From the NCBI RefSeq assembly GCF_030733265.1, contig NZ_JASHJI010000001.1, forward strand, positions 434,001 to 498,000: a stretch of 64,000 nucleotides of DNA. The letters are read 5' to 3'. A model generated the notes under the pieces. It made no database searches, was not told where the DNA came from, and saw only the letters and a list, made by a program, of their open reading frames with translations. Positions 9,299 through 16,951 of the stretch are shown here, one piece after another. Numbering within the stretch: the stretch's first letter is position 1; the number at the start of each line of letters is the position of its first letter. The stretch is from Roseibium sp. MMSF_3412 (GTDB lineage: Bacteria; Pseudomonadota; Alphaproteobacteria; Rhizobiales; Stappiaceae). Made by a program: the position numbers and the translations under genes.

Positions 9299-9364
9299 CT
9301 ACGCAGCCGCCTGTATGTCGGTGACGTAATAAAAATACACGAAGGTCGCGGTCATCTTGGTCAT
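9299..9364 (-). CDS. Putative tyrosine-rich tyrS leader peptide
   Basis: A 21-codon ORF, too short for routine gene calling, runs from ATG 9364 to TAG 9301-9299. Codons 10-13 read Tyr-Phe-Tyr-Tyr (TAT TTT TAT TAC, 9337-9326). A second in-frame ATG at 9355 is an alternative start, and neither has a strong Shine-Dalgarno. The last codons (CAG GCG GCT GCG) carry GGCGGCT (9311-9305), complementary to AGCCGCC in the 5' arm of the downstream terminator. Stalling at the Tyr codons would leave this segment free to form an antiterminator; translation to the stop codon would mask it. This is read directly from the sequence; expression is inferred. Confidence 0.72.
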   Translation of the reverse strand: MTKMTATFVYFYYVTDIQAAA

Positions 9365-9448
9365 GACAGTCTAGATGCGACACGTTGCGTGCAGAGTCAA
9401 GACGCTAGTTGCCGGTCGTGTTCATGGCCCACGATGTGTTGCATTTTT

Positions 9449-10114
9449 TCAAGACAGGTCCACGTCCGCCTCACCGCGACCCAGTAGAACCGGCATGATC
9501 AGGTCTTCCTCGTCCGTCAGATGACGTTTGAGCCCCATCAGCATCGCCACGCTTGCCCGCTCGTAAGCATCGGTTGCACCGCGTATTGCGTCGAGATCCT
9601 TGTCACGGACTGCAGTGAACAGCTGAGTGGCGTTCAGAACGACCGCTTCCATCCGCTGGTGCAACTGCGCATGATCGGCTTCCAGAAGCTCAAGGCCCGG
9701 AAGGAGATCCGGCTCAAGCTTCAGCAAAGCGGGAAAGTACTGCTGGTCTTCCACCATGTTGTGGGTGTGCAGTTCCGACAGAAAGCGCTGAAGCTGAGGT
9801 GCCAGCATGTTCGAGAAACGCTCCGCGGGTAGCTGGTTTTCCCGATACTGCTTCAGCTGGTTGATCAGGATATTGCCCATGTTCCGAAAACCGTCATGGC
9901 GGTTCAGCCAGAGCTCCGACACCGGACCGTAATTCTCGTGGCTCAGCCAGTCACCACGGGAAATGTCCTGAAACAGAAACCATTCAGGTGGCAGGCCCTG
10001 CCGGACATCCAGCTGGAATTCGCTGGAGGGGCCAGCGTCAGGCCTTGGCTTGCGCATCAGCCGGAAGGTCATTTCGCAGGGTTGCCGCCTGCCCAATTGC
10101 AAGTGAGATATCAT
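9449..10114 (-). CDS. Hemerythrin HHE-domain protein
   Basis: About 221 residues. The C-terminal two thirds is a four-helix HHE domain with candidate iron ligands in H-T-H-N-M-V-E-D, D-H-A-Q-L-H and H-L-T-D-E-E-D-L-I-M-P. Such proteins bind a di-iron centre and are linked to oxygen, nitric oxide or iron sensing. The N-terminal ~75 residues (R-K-P-R-P-D-A-G-P onwards) are not recognised. ATG 10114 is used; an internal ATG at 10072 is possible. It stands alone, upstream of tyrS and separated from it by the attenuator. Confidence 0.82.
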   Translation of the reverse strand: MISHLQLGRRQPCEMTFRLMRKPRPDAGPSSEFQLDVRQGLPPEWFLFQDISRGDWLSHENYGPVSELWLNRHDGFRNMGNILINQLKQYRENQLPAERFSNMLAPQLQRFLSELHTHNMVEDQQYFPALLKLEPDLLPGLELLEADHAQLHQRMEAVVLNATQLFTAVRDKDLDAIRGATDAYERASVAMLMGLKRHLTDEEDLIMPVLLGRGEADVDLS

Positions 10115-10192
10115 TTTTTTCAACCAGTTAAAAACATGACAGATAGACGACTGGACCTGAACCGCCGGTCGGACAATCCAAACCGGTGCAAG

Positions 10193-12244
10193 TCACTGCA
10201 CCGAGAGTGGACGGGTGAAAAGAACGGCCTTGTTGTCTCCGTTGAAGTAACGCAGTTCGTAGCTGCCCGCTTTTTCAGGTGCCGTCAGACTGACAGTCTG
10301 CGCGTCAATGTCTCCTGACCAGACGCGTCTTTCGAATACGGCGCGGCCATTGCCGCTGCGCCCCGCCGGGTCCCAGATCTGCACCGAATCGTAGCGCGCA
10401 CCCGGGCCCTTCCAGGAAACCGAAAACTTCGTTTCCGTCTCGACGCTGTCCGGTCCGTCTATCGACAGTTCAAGCGGAACGACCGTGATCGGACGGGTCA
10501 GCAGGACGGTCTTGTTGTCGCCGTTGAAATAGCGCAGTTCGTAGTTGCCCGGTTTGGCGGCACTCGGCAGGGTGACCTTGCTGTTGTCGAAATCGTCGTT
10601 GCGCAGACGCTTTTGATGCACAACACGGCCATCGCCCGCTCTTGCTCTTGGATCGAAGAATTGCACGCTGTCATAGCGCGCGCCGGGGCCGGTCCAGGTC
10701 ACCGTCAGATGCCGGCCCTGGCCGATCTCGTCCGGCGCTGCAAGCTCGACAACGGTCGCGGTCACCTCGATCGGAAACGATGCCAGAACCGCCTTGTTGT
10801 CTCCGTTGTAGTACTGGAGTTCATAGGGACCCGGCTTTACCGGGCCGGGCAAGGTAACCCTCTGGTTTTCGAAATCATCATTCCTCAGGCGTTTTTCGTG
10901 CAGTTTCTTACCGCTTGCGGGATCGACCAGCTTGACGCTGTCGTAGCGGGCGCCGGGGCCGACCCAGTCGACGACGATCGGACTGCCGGCTTCTGCCGCT
11001 TCTTCCGTTTCGAGCGTGACCACCGCCTCGATAATCTGCAGCGGACGTGTGGCAAGCACCGCCTTGTCCTCTCCCGCGTAATAGCGAAGCTCATAGGTGC
11101 CCGGTTTTGCCGGTGTCGGCATGGTCACCTTGTTGTTGTCGAAATCATCGTTGCGAAGCCGCTTGTTGTGCAGAACCTTGCCTTCGCCCCCGCGCGCACT
11201 GACGTCATAAAGTTCGACCGCATCGTAGCGCCCGCCCGGACCGATCCATTCAACGGTTACGGGACGGGCCATGGCGATCTCGTCGGGCGCAAACAGAGCC
11301 ACCTCCGCCGGGGTCACCTCGATCATGCGCGTTGCCAGAACCTGCCGTCCGGAACCATCCCAGTAGCGAAGTTCATAGGCGCCGGGTTCGGTTACCACCG
11401 TCATGGACACCCGGTTGTTGTCAAAGTCGCCATTGACGACCGACTTGGAGCGCAGGCGCTTGCCCTCGCCCCCGCGCGCACCGGGGTCAAAAAATTCCAC
11501 CTGGTCGTAGCGTCCGCCCGGCCCCTGCCAGGTGACATCGATCCTGGAGCCGATTTCCGCGCGGTCCGGCGCTTCAAGCGAGGCCTCTGGCAATTGCGCC
11601 GGAACGGCAGCCGCTTCCTTTACGGGTGCCGTTTCGACGGTCGCCGTCAGCGCGTCGGACAGTTCCTCGGTGCTGCCGGCCTGAATATAGAGACCTCCGG
11701 TGTTTTCAGCGAGGCAGGCAACCTGGCGGCCTTCCTCTTCGCTCAGTCCGAAACCGATGACGTGGGCGGTGAAGTTCACGCCCAGTCTGGCAAGTTCGTT
11801 GCCGAGCGCGCAGGGATCGGCGTTGCAGGTTTCAATCCCGTCGGTCACCAGCACGACGGTTGCCTTGTCCTCGGTGAAGCGGAGCGTTTCGGCGGCCTGG
11901 CGGACAGCCGCCGAGAGAGGTGTCTTCCCTTTGGGTGTGATGGCGTCTGTTGCCGCCTTGATGGCAGCAGCGGTTCCCGGGCCCGGCGGCACGACAAGTT
12001 CGATATCGGAACACTTGCCTTTTTCCCGGTGGCCATAGGCAAACAGTCCGAGTTCCAGATCGCCCGGCAGGTTTCCGAGAACCCCGGACATTGCATCGCG
12101 TGCTATTTCGATCTTGGTCCGGCCCTCGATCTGCCCCCACATGGAGCCGGAGCCGTCAAAAACGATGGCAACCCTGTCGGCGGCCTGAGAAACTGAAGAA
12201 AAAACGGAAAATGCGGTTATTGCCAAAACAAACGGTCGAAACAT
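10193..12244 (-). CDS. VWA-domain protein with five tandem beta-repeat domains
   Basis: 683 residues. Signal peptide about 1-21 (ending S-Q-A-A), then a von Willebrand factor A domain to about 200 with the MIDAS motif D-G-S-G-S (30-34), the T-P-L-S loop and V-T-D-G. The rest is five repeats of ~85-90 residues, each with W-x-G-P-G-x-R-Y-D-x-V near its start and Y-E-L-R-Y-x-x-G-D-N-K-A-V-L near its end. Repeats lie roughly at 11560-11340, 11290-11060, 10990-10790, 10720-10490 and 10430-10196. It is probably periplasmic or surface-exposed and binds metal plus a protein or glycan ligand. The longer frame to 12376 overlaps the gene upstream and lacks a signal peptide at its start. Confidence 0.85.
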   Translation of the reverse strand: MFRPFVLAITAFSVFSSVSQAADRVAIVFDGSGSMWGQIEGRTKIEIARDAMSGVLGNLPGDLELGLFAYGHREKGKCSDIELVVPPGPGTAAAIKAATDAITPKGKTPLSAAVRQAAETLRFTEDKATVVLVTDGIETCNADPCALGNELARLGVNFTAHVIGFGLSEEEGRQVACLAENTGGLYIQAGSTEELSDALTATVETAPVKEAAAVPAQLPEASLEAPDRAEIGSRIDVTWQGPGGRYDQVEFFDPGARGGEGKRLRSKSVVNGDFDNNRVSMTVVTEPGAYELRYWDGSGRQVLATRMIEVTPAEVALFAPDEIAMARPVTVEWIGPGGRYDAVELYDVSARGGEGKVLHNKRLRNDDFDNNKVTMPTPAKPGTYELRYYAGEDKAVLATRPLQIIEAVVTLETEEAAEAGSPIVVDWVGPGARYDSVKLVDPASGKKLHEKRLRNDDFENQRVTLPGPVKPGPYELQYYNGDNKAVLASFPIEVTATVVELAAPDEIGQGRHLTVTWTGPGARYDSVQFFDPRARAGDGRVVHQKRLRNDDFDNSKVTLPSAAKPGNYELRYFNGDNKTVLLTRPITVVPLELSIDGPDSVETETKFSVSWKGPGARYDSVQIWDPAGRSGNGRAVFERRVWSGDIDAQTVSLTAPEKAGSYELRYFNGDNKAVLFTRPLSVQ

Positions 12245-12350
12245 GGTTCCCCCGACAAATGTGTCCAACGACGTGTCGTAAGGTAACCGTGCCACATGTC
12301 CAGTCCGTCGCCTAGGGTCAGGGCTCACATATTGCCGGCTTTCACAGTCC

Positions 12351-13004
12351 TCAGCAGAACACTGCGCCGGCATCACTGAGTTCCTGTTTCAGCGGCCCCC
12401 ATTTCTTTGGGGTTGCCGTCAGGGTCCCCGGCTCCCTGATCTCGACCTGGTAGCCGCGTGCAAGCGCGCCTTTCGCCGTCAACTGAACACAGTGGCAGGA
12501 ATCCAGTCCGACCAGCGTCAGCCTTCCCACGCTGTGCGCGGCAAGCCACGCCTCGAATGCCGCGCTGGAGAACGTGTCCCCGATCGACTTTTCGAAAATC
12601 GGCGCTTCCGCCGTTTCGAGGGCCGGATCAATGCGCAACCCCTTCCGGCCCGGCGTTCCCGCCCCTTTTGCGACCAGTTTCATGATCAGGATCGCCAGCT
12701 TGTCCCGGAACACATGCTTTACGAATGCCACGTGCATATCGGCAACACGGGCTGCTGCAACAGACCGATTGATCTCCGCGATGGCGGCATCCCTGTAGCC
12801 GGGTTCAAATGCGTTGGCGCCGGTGCTGCGCGTGAAATCCTCCTGCACATCAATCACCACGAGGGCCGCGTTCGGGCGCTTGCCCGGATCGATCCTGTCC
12901 CCTTTCGTCGGCGTGCCGATCTTGCGCATGATTTTGAACGTGTAAAGAACCAGACCTGCCAGAACGACGGCAAACAGTCCGATCACGCTCCATAGTCCAA
13001 CCAT
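12351..13004 (-). CDS. Isochorismatase-family cysteine hydrolase, membrane-anchored
   Basis: 217 residues. An N-terminal membrane helix (about 5-24) precedes an isochorismatase-like fold with A-L-V-V-I-D-V-Q-E-D-F (catalytic Asp), a lysine in F-E-K-S and the nucleophilic cysteine region D-S-C-H-C-V-Q. Relatives hydrolyse amides or nicotinamide-like compounds; the substrate is unknown. The N-terminal anchor is unusual for this mostly cytosolic family. It follows the MarR gene by 24 bases on the same strand, so it is probably under that regulator. Confidence 0.8.
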   Translation of the reverse strand: MVGLWSVIGLFAVVLAGLVLYTFKIMRKIGTPTKGDRIDPGKRPNAALVVIDVQEDFTRSTGANAFEPGYRDAAIAEINRSVAAARVADMHVAFVKHVFRDKLAILIMKLVAKGAGTPGRKGLRIDPALETAEAPIFEKSIGDTFSSAAFEAWLAAHSVGRLTLVGLDSCHCVQLTAKGALARGYQVEIREPGTLTATPKKWGPLKQELSDAGAVFC

Positions 13005-13028
13005 CGTTTCACTCCTGATGTGCCGTTG

Positions 13029-13493
13029 TCAGAAAGGTCTCGGACGATCGGGATCGTCCTCATAATCCGCAAAATGATCGAGCATGGCGCAGAGCACCTG
13101 TTGAGACGAACGGAGATCCTGCTCGGTGAACTGCCGGCAGATCATCTCCATCTCGTTATTCTCCGAAGCCCGGATCTCGGCAAACATTGTCCGGCCACGT
13201 TCGCTCAAACTGAAGAGAGGCGAGCGTTTGTGCGCCGGATTCGGCCGACGCTCGACGAACTCTCCTTCCTCCAACGCGTTCATCAAAAGCTGAATCTGCT
13301 GACGGGCGAGAAACAGCGTTCGTGCGGTGTCGGGAACGGAAAGAGGTCCGGTTTCGCTGAGAACCTCCATCACCGCCCGCATGCCGACCGTGACGCCGGT
13401 GCCGTTCAGCTTGGCTTCCACGGCCCTGGCAAGACGGCGATGAACCGGCCGGATCAAGCGGATGATTTCATAGAGTTCAACGGGTTTGTTCAT
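13029..13493 (-). CDS. MarR-family transcriptional regulator
   Basis: About 154 residues with the MarR winged helix: helix V-G-M-R-A-V-M-E-V-L, recognition helix L-F-L-A-R-Q-Q-I-Q-L-L-M-N-A-L and wing R-R-P-N-P-A-H-K-R-S-P-L-F-S-L-S-E-R-G. ATG 13493 has AGAGG 8 bases upstream; the longer frame to 13523 would start inside the palindromic operator. It probably represses itself and the downstream isochorismatase-like gene. Confidence 0.88.
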   Translation of the reverse strand: MNKPVELYEIIRLIRPVHRRLARAVEAKLNGTGVTVGMRAVMEVLSETGPLSVPDTARTLFLARQQIQLLMNALEEGEFVERRPNPAHKRSPLFSLSERGRTMFAEIRASENNEMEMICRQFTEQDLRSSQQVLCAMLDHFADYEDDPDRPRPF

Positions 13494-13503
13494 TTCAAGC
13501 CTC

Positions 13504-13546
13504 TTTGACAATTTTATTGCCATATTGACAATTTTATTGTCAATAT
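13504..13546. promoter_or_regulatory. Candidate MarR operator pair
   Basis: A near-perfect palindrome has arms ATATTGACAAT (13522-13532) and ATTGTCAATAT (13536-13546) separated by TTT. A degraded second copy (TTTGACAAT ... ATTGCCA) lies immediately beside it at 13504-13521. Position just before the marR start and the symmetrical shape are typical of MarR autorepression. Confidence 0.72.
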
Positions 13547-13598
13547 TTGATTTCGATTTGCTGACCTCTTCCTGAAAAGCGCAGGACGTCCCGGAATG

Positions 13599-13622
13599 AA
13601 AAACCCCGGCACGTGGCCGGGG
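13599..13622 (-). terminator. Terminator downstream of osmC
   Basis: On the minus strand CCCCGGC (13622-13616) pairs with GCCGGGG (13610-13604), followed by TTTTTC. It lies about 110 bases past the osmC stop, beyond a palindromic repeat. Confidence 0.75.
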
Positions 13623-13643
13623 CGACTGTCAGGGCACAAAAGG

Positions 13644-13715
13644 CTAGTGCGGTGAATTTGAAGTTCGTTCGAAGCCCGCTGCAAAATGAGTCGAACTTCA
13701 GATTCAGGTGACTAG
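13644..13715. repeat. 72-bp palindromic element with CTAG termini
   Basis: 24-base arms (13644-13667 and 13692-13715) match at about 19 positions, including CTAGT at both tips and TGAAGTTCG/CGAACTTCA at the inner ends. It resembles a small MITE or REP-like unit inserted after osmC. No coding capacity. Confidence 0.6.
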
Positions 13716-13730
13716 CGCATCACAACCGCA

Positions 13731-14216
13731 TCAGGGGGCAACCAGCTTGACCGGTTCCGGTTCAACCGCGATCTCGCACTTGACCGAGTTGGCGATGAAG
13801 CAGACGTCATGCGCTTTTTCATGGATCGCCGTCAGCCATTCCTGATCCGGCTTCTCGGTGCCGATCAGCGTTATCTCTGGACGCAGCACGACTTTGGATA
13901 TTGCCATCTTGCCTCGGGCGACACGGCTCATTTCACCTTCCGCGTGGTCGCTGTAGCTGGCGACATTGAAATTCGCGCGCCTTGCGAGATCGAGAAACCA
14001 GAGCATGTGGCAGGACGAGATTGCCGCCACGAACGCCTCTTCCGGATCGACGGCTGCTTCCACCGAATGCGGCAGTGGAACGACGGTCGGCGAAGCGCTG
14101 GCGGGAACTTCAAGCCCCCCGTCAAACCGCCAGATATGACCGCGCGAATATGCGTTTGCCGCATAATCACCGTCGCAGGCCCACTCAACCAATGCCTTGT
14201 AGAAATGCCCCGCCAT
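13731..14216 (-). CDS. OsmC/Ohr-family peroxiredoxin-like protein
   Basis: 161 residues of the OsmC family. The two catalytic cysteines sit in S-S-C-H-M-L-W-F-L and D-V-C-F-I-A-N-S-V-K-C. These proteins reduce organic hydroperoxides with thiols; several take reducing power from lipoylated proteins. It starts 3 bases after the gcvH stop, so it shares the gcvH transcript and the upstream glycine riboswitch. No OhrR-type regulator is adjacent. Confidence 0.88.
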   Translation of the reverse strand: MAGHFYKALVEWACDGDYAANAYSRGHIWRFDGGLEVPASASPTVVPLPHSVEAAVDPEEAFVAAISSCHMLWFLDLARRANFNVASYSDHAEGEMSRVARGKMAISKVVLRPEITLIGTEKPDQEWLTAIHEKAHDVCFIANSVKCEIAVEPEPVKLVAP

Positions 14217-14219
14217 GGT

Positions 14220-14591
14220 TCACAAAGTCTCCAGAAATGCCTTGTAGGCCGCAGCGTCGAGCAGTTCGGAAAGTTGACTTTCGTCGCCGACCTTCATCTT
14301 CAGGAACCAGGCAGAGCCCTCCGGGTCCTCGTTCACTTTTCCAGGTTCCTCGGCAAGAGCCTCGTTGATCTCGAAAACCTCGCCATCGATCGGCGCGTAG
14401 ACTTCGCTCGCGGCCTTGACCGATTCAACAACCCCGGCCTCGTCGCCCTGTGCCATCTCGGCGCCGACTTCAGGGAGTTCGACGTAAACCACATCGCCAA
14501 GTTGCTCTTGCGCGTAAGCCGTGATGCCGACGGTTGCCACACCTGCCTCGACAGAAATCCATTCGTGATCTTTTGAGTAATAGGTCGTCAT
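14220..14591 (-). CDS. gcvH: Glycine cleavage system H protein
   Basis: 123 residues, the normal length. The lipoyl-lysine is Lys59 in [12 protein letters not shown], and the H-protein signature (T-V-G-I-T-x-Y-A-Q-E-Q-L-G-D) is intact. It shuttles the aminomethyl group between the P, T and L proteins. gcvT and gcvP, which usually flank it, are absent from both sides; osmC follows instead. A tandem glycine riboswitch lies about 230 bases upstream on the same strand. Confidence 0.95.
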   Translation of the reverse strand: MTTYYSKDHEWISVEAGVATVGITAYAQEQLGDVVYVELPEVGAEMAQGDEAGVVESVKAASEVYAPIDGEVFEINEALAEEPGKVNEDPEGSAWFLKMKVGDESQLSELLDAAAYKAFLETL

Positions 14592-14822
14592 GTCGTCATC
14601 CTAAGTCAGCGTTTATCCGGGAAGAAGCAAGGGAAGCCGACAGGGGCGCAGCGGATCCGGTTCGTGCGAAGAAGACCGGTGAACGGTGTGCCGGTGTTTC
14701 GAAGCGCACTATATGAGTTCTCGACGGCGTCAAGAAAGGCACGTCAGCGTTGCCGGTCATCCAGGTCCCCGTGTTCAGAGCGCAGCCATCCACCAGGGAT
14801 TCGCCTTCCCCGCCAGCCAGCA
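14592..14822 (-). other. Leader between glycine riboswitch and gcvH
   Basis: About 230 transcribed bases separate the second aptamer from gcvH. A reading frame of about 55 codons from an ATG near 14757 crosses it but resembles no known protein. I see no convincing terminator with a U-run, so regulation could act on translation or through a distant hairpin. It might also be the remnant of a lost gcvT, but I see no GcvT similarity. Confidence 0.4.
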
Positions 14823-15025
14823 CCCCCTCTGTCTGAGAACCTGAGAGATTTCCCGCAGGACGCGAACACGGCATCCGGCAGCTACTCCGTCGGTGAGCAC
14901 TCCACCAAAGGCTTGGCGGAGCACTGCTTTCCAGAGCGTTTTTTCCCCTGCGGTCCTTTTGCCTGAGAGTTTCCGGGGCGGTTGCTCCTTCGGCACCGGG
15001 CGTGTCAGCCCGATTTCTCCCGCAT
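14823..15025 (-). ncRNA. Tandem glycine riboswitch
   Basis: Read on the minus strand, aptamer 1 carries the hallmark GCCGAAGGAGCAA and AAACTCTCAGGCAAAAGGAC blocks. After a short linker, aptamer 2 carries CTCTGGAAAGC, CACCGACGGAGTAGC and ATCTCTCAGG, and ends in AGACAGAGG. This two-aptamer arrangement is the classic gcvT-type glycine sensor. It points at gcvH and osmC. Glycine binding normally turns these genes on. Confidence 0.93.
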
Positions 15026-15169
15026 GGGACTAGCGCGCAAAAACACGCCCACCAGGGCACGACCCTGAGTGGAAACGGATTGTGAGAGGGCAACATGCCC
15101 TTGTCAATACGGGAGAAACTGCAAGAAACCTGCGAAGACAAAGAAGTCCGGGATGCAGGCGCTGCCGGC

Positions 15170-15757
15170 TTAGCGGCGGCGTCCCTCGTCAAAGCCGAAC
15201 ACGACCTTGACGCTCGCGCCCTGCGGTATCGTGAACTTGTCTTCAATCAACGTCCACTTTTCCGCCGGAGCCCCTTCGTTGAGCGTGACCGGAACGGTCA
15301 GAACCTCGGAGCTGAGGGGTTCGGCACCCGATCCGCCGGGAACGACGGCAACCCGGAGAGGCAACTTCACCTCGCCCCCCTTCCAGGCCGGTCCGGGCGT
15401 CACATCGCCTGACAAACCCACCTTCATGCGCCGTCCGCCATCGGCTTCCTGCGTACAGCTGTTCGCCCAGTCCTCAACAGTTGCCTGGTAGAGCAGCCCT
15501 TCCGATTCGTCCTGTTTCCCGCGTACATAGTTCCGGATCAGGAACGTGTTCGATTTAAGCTCCATCGGCGGACACGGAACCGGAGGAGCGAACGTTGCAG
15601 GTGAGACCTCAATCGGTTCCTGGCCTCCGCTGATGATCTTGCCCGCGACACTGTCGGCACCGCCGCCGCACCCGGCGAGCACCGCCGCACAGATACCGGC
15701 CGACAGACAGGTCTTCAGTTTCACATTCGCAAGAGCCTGAAACGCAGAGATCATCAT
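15170..15757 (-). CDS. Hypothetical lipoprotein
   Basis: About 195 residues. The N-terminus has a hydrophobic segment ending in the lipobox L-A-G-C (Cys30), so it is probably attached to a membrane on the periplasmic side. The mature part has a proline-rich stretch (A-P-P-V-P-C-P-P) and a beta-rich domain with no recognised family; a second pair of cysteines may form a disulfide. The start is at ATG 15757 or the adjacent 15754. It is transcribed divergently from ispH. Confidence 0.68.
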   Translation of the reverse strand: MMISAFQALANVKLKTCLSAGICAAVLAGCGGGADSVAGKIISGGQEPIEVSPATFAPPVPCPPMELKSNTFLIRNYVRGKQDESEGLLYQATVEDWANSCTQEADGGRRMKVGLSGDVTPGPAWKGGEVKLPLRVAVVPGGSGAEPLSSEVLTVPVTLNEGAPAEKWTLIEDKFTIPQGASVKVVFGFDEGRRR

Positions 15758-15948
15758 TTTTCCATTAGATCGAACAGCAACATGGCGGAGTGTCATAGCA
15801 GGAAGACCGATCCTTGGCGAGATCACTTCACAGGAAAGCTTCAAGCAGCACAATGTGGCTGAATTAGTGCGCAGTTCCGCACACCCGACTTGACAGGAAA
15901 CGGCTTGAACCCCTTATTGCGCCTATGAGGATTTGCTGAAAGGGCAAT

Positions 15949-16947
15949 ATGAGCATCCCCGAGCAGAACAAACCACCGCTTTCCATCCGTCTTTGTGCAC
16001 CACGCGGGTTTTGCGCAGGCGTTGATCGGGCAATCCAGATCGTTGAACTGGCGCTCGAAAAATACGGCAATCCGGTCTACGTGCGTCACGAAATCGTGCA
16101 CAACAAATTCGTTGTCGACGGTTTGAAGGCGAAAGGCGCGGTGTTTGTCGAAGAGCTTGACGAGATTCCCGCCGGTGACATCGACAGGCCGGTGATTTTT
16201 TCGGCGCACGGTGTGCCCAAGTCCGTTCCGCAGGACGCACAGGCACGCAACATGTTCTTCCTGGACGCGACCTGCCCGCTCGTCTCCAAGGTTCACAAGG
16301 AAGCGCAGATCCACGATCGCCGCAACCGTGAGGTTCTCTTGATCGGGCATGCCGGTCATCCGGAGGTAATCGGCACAATGGGTCAGTTACCCGAGGGCAC
16401 GGTGGCGCTCATCGAAACCGAAGAAGACGCGCGCCGGTTCGAGCCGAAATCCGACAAGAACCTCGCCTATATCACGCAAACCACCCTTTCGGTTGACGAC
16501 ACGGCTGGAATTGTCGCGGTCCTGAAGGAACGCTTTCCCGAGATCGTTGCCCCTCACAAGGAAGACATCTGCTACGCGACCACGAACCGGCAGGAAGCCG
16601 TGAAGCATGTCGCGCCGAGCGTGGATGCGATGGTTGTTGTCGGTGCGCCGAATTCGTCGAATTCACAGCGGCTTCGGGAGGTCGCCGAGAGAGCCGGCTG
16701 CCGGGTTTCCGTTCTGATACAACGGGCAAGCGACATCAACTGGCCCGACTTTGACAACATTGGTTCCCTTGGGCTGACTGCCGGCGCATCAGCGCCGGAA
16801 ACCCTGGTCGAGGAGATCATCGACGCGTTTGCACAACGTTTCAGTGTAACCGTCGAGACCGTGCGAACAGCCGAAGAAACCATTTCCTTCAATCTGCCAC
16901 GGGAACTCAGAGACGTGGTCTCGCCTGCCCGCGCAGCGACCGGGTAA
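15949..16947 (+). CDS. ispH: 4-hydroxy-3-methylbut-2-enyl diphosphate reductase
   Basis: 332 residues. The three conserved cysteines that hold the iron-sulfur cluster are in G-F-C-A-G-V-D-R-A (Cys22), D-A-T-C-P-L-V and [10 protein letters not shown]. The E-E and S-N-S-Q substrate motifs are also present. It performs the last step of the MEP isoprenoid pathway, giving IPP and DMAPP, which also feed ubiA and ctaB in this window. First gene of an operon with thrB, rnhA and a lipid kinase, a known rhizobial arrangement. Confidence 0.96.
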   Translation: MSIPEQNKPPLSIRLCAPRGFCAGVDRAIQIVELALEKYGNPVYVRHEIVHNKFVVDGLKAKGAVFVEELDEIPAGDIDRPVIFSAHGVPKSVPQDAQARNMFFLDATCPLVSKVHKEAQIHDRRNREVLLIGHAGHPEVIGTMGQLPEGTVALIETEEDARRFEPKSDKNLAYITQTTLSVDDTAGIVAVLKERFPEIVAPHKEDICYATTNRQEAVKHVAPSVDAMVVVGAPNSSNSQRLREVAERAGCRVSVLIQRASDINWPDFDNIGSLGLTAGASAPETLVEEIIDAFAQRFSVTVETVRTAEETISFNLPRELRDVVSPARAATG

Positions 16948-16951
16948 CAAG

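Noticed and set aside
10613-12196. 527-codon open frame on the plus strand
   Set aside because: Antisense to the VWA repeat gene; its internal repetition only mirrors the repeats of the real gene.
14596-15246. 216-codon frame on the minus strand covering the glycine riboswitch
   Set aside because: It translates through both aptamers, which are conserved as RNA; composition is that of a random frame.
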